Below, in pieces: positions 62,901 through 64,000 of a DNA stretch of 64,000 nt. A program made the translations under genes and the position numbers. The notes under the pieces were generated by a model. That model did no database searches and was not told the DNA's origin. It saw only the letters and a list, made by a program, of their open reading frames with translations. The DNA lies in NCBI GenBank assembly GCA_038501785.1, contig JBAMJR010000338.1, forward strand, positions 183,794 through 247,793. Direction: 5' to 3'. How positions within the stretch are numbered: the stretch's first letter is position 1; each line of letters opens with the position of its first letter. The DNA comes from Myoxocephalus aenaeus. Taxonomy: Eukaryota > Chordata > Actinopteri > Perciformes > Cottidae.

Positions 62901-63963
62901 CTTCTGTGACGAGCTCTTCTTCTTCTTCTTCTGTGACGAGCTCTCCTTCTTCTGTGACGAGCTCTTCTTCTTCTTCTGTGACGAGCTCTCCTTCTTCTTC
63001 TGTGACGAGCTCTTCTTCTTCTTCTGTGACGAGCTCTCCTTCTTCTTCTGTGACGAGCTCTTCTTCTTCTTCTTCTGTGACGAGCTCTTCTTCTTCTTCT
63101 GTGACGAGCTCTTCTTCTTCTTCTGTGACGAGCTCTTCTTCTTCTTCTTCTGTGACGAGCTCTTCTTCTTCTTCTGTGACGAGCTCTTCTTCTTCTTCTG
63201 TGACGAGCTCTTCTTCTTCTTCTGTGACGAGCTCTCCTTCTTCTTCTTCTTTGTGTTTGTGTTGTTTCCTGATGTTCTGACTTCATAACTGAACACCGGC
63301 CGCTCTGCTCTTCTTCAGGACAGTGAAGAGGAGGGCAAGCAGAACGGAGAGGAGAAGGACGAAGGAGAGGAAGGAGAGGAGGAGGATGAGGACGAGGAGG
63401 GGGAAAAGAAGGATGACGATGAGGAGGAGGAAGAGGAGGCCGAGGAGGAGAAGAAGAAAGAGAAAGCGACAACAGCAAAGAAAGTGAGTTTGTTTTTTCT
63501 CATCAGCTCCAATGCTGATTGGCTGGTGACGGTGTTAACCCCGCCCCCTTTCCTCTCAGGCCAGGAAGAGGAAACGCAGCGTGTCTGTTGACAGCGGAGA
63601 AGGCTCCGCCTCCGACTCTGACTCCTCCGACGGAGAGAAGGAGGAAGAGGAGGAGGATGAGAAGGAGGAAGAGGAGGAGGACGGCGAGGAAGGTACGGAC
63701 CGACTTATTAAGGCAGACACTGTTTACAGAGATTAAAGTTCCCCTCATTAATGTGTGTGTGTGTCTCAGTGTCAGAGCGTTGTAAAGAGCGAGGGAAGGA
63801 GAGGGGGAAGGAGAGGGGGAAGGAGAGGGGGAAGGAGAGGGGGAAGGAGAGAGGGAAGGAGAGGGAGGAGGCGGTTCCAGCTAAGCCCCGCCCCCTCCAC
63901 CTCACCACGTCTCTGTTCATCCGGAGCATCCCACCAGAAGTGTCCAAGGAGGAGATCACTGCT
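53722..63963 (+). CDS. srrt: Serrate/ARS2 RNA effector, 5' part (gene-level, continues past window)
   Basis: Nine coding exons join without frame conflict: 53722-53840, 56771-56881, 56980-57123, 57643-57703, 58772-59069, 59379-59671, 63319-63483, 63560-63692 and 63770-63963, giving 506 codons. The start MGDSDDEFDRRRRDKFRRER, the RERFSPPRH and KRMRRDW blocks, the SVDETESVKRYNQYKLDFRR domain and KPRPLHLTTSLFIRSIPP identify SRRT/ARS2. SRRT is a nuclear protein that binds the cap-binding complex and directs RNA 3' processing, microRNA biogenesis and RNA decay. The RRM-like middle, zinc finger and C-terminus lie beyond 64000. Introns 2, 5 and 7 (between coding exons 1-2, 4-5 and 6-7) carry large insertions. 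Confidence 0.93.
53841..54295. repeat. Interrupted (CA)n microsatellite, about 450 bp
   Basis: Compound CACACATGCACAC and ACACGTATACA repeats in srrt intron 2, beginning right after the exon 2 donor. His-Thr or Cys-Val ORFs across it are artefacts. Alternating purine-pyrimidine sequence is prone to Z-DNA. Confidence 0.95.
54296..55243 (-). mobile_element. hAT-related element, inverted relative of 16878-18515
   Basis: It starts with a hAT-like terminus CAGTGTTTCCCCTAGG and then matches, in reverse orientation, about 17370-18085 of the gypsy-nested hAT (for example GTGGTTCTCAAACTTTTTCT and AACAATAAGCTTTTTTTTTT). The far end has become a 19-bp tandem array and then joins the truncated hAT copy 2. 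It lies in srrt intron 2. Confidence 0.75.
54973..55226. repeat. 19-bp tandem repeat, about 13 copies
   Basis: The unit is AGAGAGCTGCTCTGTGATC alternating with ...TGTTC. The related hAT at 17380 has only about two copies of this motif, so the array grew in this copy. Each unit is partly palindromic (GAGAGCTGCTCTGTG). Confidence 0.9.
55244..56652. mobile_element. Non-autonomous hAT element, copy 2 (left end truncated)
   Basis: It is nearly identical to 7262-8653, including the nested MITE (55659-55850) and an identical 68-codon ORF (55948-56154). The left TAGTGCTGTCA terminus is missing, but the right end is better preserved than in copy 1 (GCGATTAATCGCGATTAAAT, then TGACAGCACTA). No target duplication can be scored. 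It lies in srrt intron 2. Confidence 0.9.
56731..56768. repeat. (TG)n microsatellite at srrt exon 3 acceptor
   Basis: About 19 TG units lead directly into the acceptor TGTGTAG of exon 3, replacing a normal polypyrimidine tract. A further (TG)n lies in the next intron at 56884-56947. Confidence 0.95.
56771..56881 (+). CDS. srrt: srrt exon 3
   Basis: A 111-nt exon, phase 2/2, donor ACTG/gtgagt. It encodes DWDRGRERRRDYDRGRRERF, then SPPRHISPQHKRMRRDW, matching the RD/RE-rich region before the ARS2 N-terminal domain. Confidence 0.93.
56980..57123 (+). CDS. srrt: srrt exon 4
   Basis: A 144-nt exon, phase 2/2, acceptor CGTCTCCAG, donor GCAG/gtgagc. It encodes DDHRGEPYRYDVPYGGGGAP and a Gly/Pro/His-rich stretch (HPDLPHLHPHHGGHPLQG). 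Confidence 0.9.
57124..57642 (+). other. srrt: srrt intron 4
   Basis: Very AT-rich with (TA)n-like sequence at 57205-57480. No other feature. Confidence 0.6.
57643..57703 (+). CDS. srrt: srrt exon 5
   Basis: A 61-nt exon, phase 2/0, acceptor TTCCTCTCAG, donor CAAG/gtgagt. It encodes LGMVDPDLPPPGPPTMRSFK, the lead-in to the conserved N-terminal domain. Confidence 0.92.
57751..58743. mobile_element. hAT element with transposase remnant in srrt intron 5
   Basis: The ends TAGGGCGTCAGCGATTAGTC and GATTGT-like ...GTTGCAGCCCTA are imperfect inverted repeats. Flanks ATTGGTTC and GTTGGTTC form an 8-bp target duplication with one mismatch. An open frame at 57781-58260 includes ELCPERKEFLHVV and WLLDLAFLTHLLNELDRV, the style of hAT (GTF2IRD2/ZBED-like) transposases, internally deleted. 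Non-autonomous and dead. Confidence 0.8.
58772..59069 (+). CDS. srrt: srrt exon 6: ARS2 N-terminal domain
   Basis: A 298-nt exon, phase 0/1, acceptor CGTCTCCGCAG, donor GCAG/gtaggg. It encodes DFLLNMEDSVDETESVKRYN, YKLDFRRQQLQDFFLQHKD, WFRARYHPDDI and a helical end with HGPAIIKLLDA, the conserved SERRATE/ARS2 N-terminal domain (DUF3546). Confidence 0.95.
59070..59378 (+). other. srrt: srrt intron 6
   Basis: Contains a GAGAGAGAGAAAAACGGGTA-type short tandem repeat at 59095-59205 and the acceptor CTGTCTCTCTGCAG. No other feature. Confidence 0.7.
59379..59671 (+). CDS. srrt: srrt exon 7 (Ala/Gly/Ser-rich, before the giant array)
   Basis: A 293-nt exon, phase 1/0. It begins AVIKMEGGTDLDLQVLEVP, as in other SRRT proteins, then low complexity (poly-Ala, poly-Gly) and ends TTSRDTKDSTK. 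The proposed donor is AAG/gtgacg at 59671/59672, where the minisatellite starts. The next exon begins in phase 0. If the intron were retained, translation would stay in frame through the array to a TGA at 63278-63280. Confidence 0.85.
59672..63251. repeat. 3.6-kb GTGACGAGC(TCT)n minisatellite in srrt intron 7
   Basis: About 190 units made of GTGACGAGC followed by three to eight TCT/TCC triplets (15, 18, 21 bp or more). Every length is a multiple of three, so the + frame continuous with exon 7 stays open (VTSSSSS repeats), and at least two - strand frames are open too (RRRRARH and KKSSSQK). These giant ORFs are treated as artefacts. The unit core GTGACGAGC equals the first nine intron bases at the donor. 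The tract is nearly pure polypyrimidine between cores. Confidence 0.97.
63319..63483 (+). CDS. srrt: srrt exon 8 (acidic)
   Basis: A 165-nt exon, phase 0/0, acceptor CTCTTCTTCAG, donor AAA/gtgagt. It encodes DSEEEGKQNGEEKDEGEEGE, then long Glu/Asp and Lys runs to KEKATTAKK, matching the acidic/Lys-rich region of SRRT. Confidence 0.9.
63560..63692 (+). CDS. srrt: srrt exon 9 (acidic, KRKR)
   Basis: A 133-nt exon, phase 0/1, acceptor CCTCTCAG, donor GGAAG/gtacgg. It encodes ARKRKRSVSVDSGEGSASDS and a Glu-rich end. ARKRKR is a plausible nuclear localisation signal. Confidence 0.9.
63770..63963 (+). CDS. srrt: srrt exon 10
   Basis: A 194-nt exon, phase 1/0, acceptor GTGTCTCAG, donor GCT/gtgagc. 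It starts with an ERGK/KERG tandem (a 12-bp repeat AGGGGGAAGGAG at 63792-63862), then KPRPLHLTTSLFIRSIPPEV and SKEEITA, the lead-in to the central RRM-like domain of SRRT. Confidence 0.93.
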
Positions 63964-63966
63964 GTG

Positions 63967-64000
<34 letters not shown>
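63967..64000. repeat. (CA)n microsatellite at window end
   Basis: It begins just after the exon 10 donor and runs to the end of the window; its full length is not visible. Confidence 0.95.

Noticed and set aside
59672..63251. CRISPR array
   Set aside because: Eukaryotic intron, repeats without unique spacers and no cas genes; the same holds for the other tandem arrays.
59279..63478. ORFs of 706-1333 codons (poly-Ser, poly-Arg, poly-Lys) over the srrt intron array
   Set aside because: They follow from unit lengths divisible by three. Flanking exons have good splice sites that remove the array.

Overview
The window is eukaryotic nuclear DNA from a ray-finned (teleost) fish. The evidence is the spliced host genes with GT-AG introns, a FISNA-NACHT-LRR immune gene of the fish-expanded NLR-C type, a V-SINE, L2-clade LINEs, Tc1/mariner, hAT, Ty3/gypsy and BEL/Pao elements, and very abundant dinucleotide and minisatellite arrays. 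I do not assign a species. There is no prokaryotic, CRISPR or viral genome structure.

Layout. 1-2.5 kb: flank, then a 1.66-kb minisatellite of a 51-bp unit. 2.5-5.4 kb: a complete three-exon C2H2 zinc-finger gene (+ strand) whose start codon lies 25 bp after the array. 5.5-8.8 kb: a MITE with 22-bp terminal inverted repeats, then a 1.39-kb non-autonomous hAT element with an exact 8-bp target duplication and a nested 195-bp MITE. 8.8-13.4 kb: a nearly full-length but broken L2-clade LINE on the - strand. 13.6-19.1 kb: a second copy of a tRNA-bearing hAT-like repeat, then a 5'-truncated, broken Ty3/gypsy chromovirus with a 3' LTR, itself split by a 1.64-kb hAT insertion. 19.3-19.8 kb: a LINE RT fragment (-). 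19.9-32.8 kb: an NLR gene (+) whose exons join in consistent splice phase. 33.6-37.5 kb: a Tc1 fragment, a gypsy pol fragment running into a 1-kb minisatellite, and a zinc-finger pseudogene (-). 38.5-48.7 kb: a rearranged Tc1/mariner element split by a 5'-truncated L2 and a young, complete BEL/Pao retrotransposon (two 419-bp LTRs with one visible difference, 5-bp target duplication). 49.2-51.9 kb: a LINE RT fragment interrupted by a 2.3-kb minisatellite. 52.0 kb to the end: the 5' part of srrt (ARS2), with a 5' UTR exon and nine coding exons; it continues past the window.

Three host genes are supported: the zinc-finger gene (331 codons predicted), the NLR gene and srrt. All three run on the + strand but belong to unrelated pathways: probable transcription control, cytosolic innate immunity, and nuclear cap-binding/RNA processing. 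There is no operon logic. What they share is heavy invasion by tandem repeats and transposons.

The most unusual aspect is the set of minisatellites, roughly 11-12 kb in total (nearly a fifth of the window). Several appear to have been seeded from identifiable functional sequence. The srrt intron array reiterates the first nine bases of its own intron, splice donor included, and stays open in frame with the upstream exon for about 1,200 codons. The 49.4-51.7 kb array sits inside a conserved LINE motif. The 35.2-36.2 kb array emerges from gypsy pol. The first array abuts the zinc-finger start codon.
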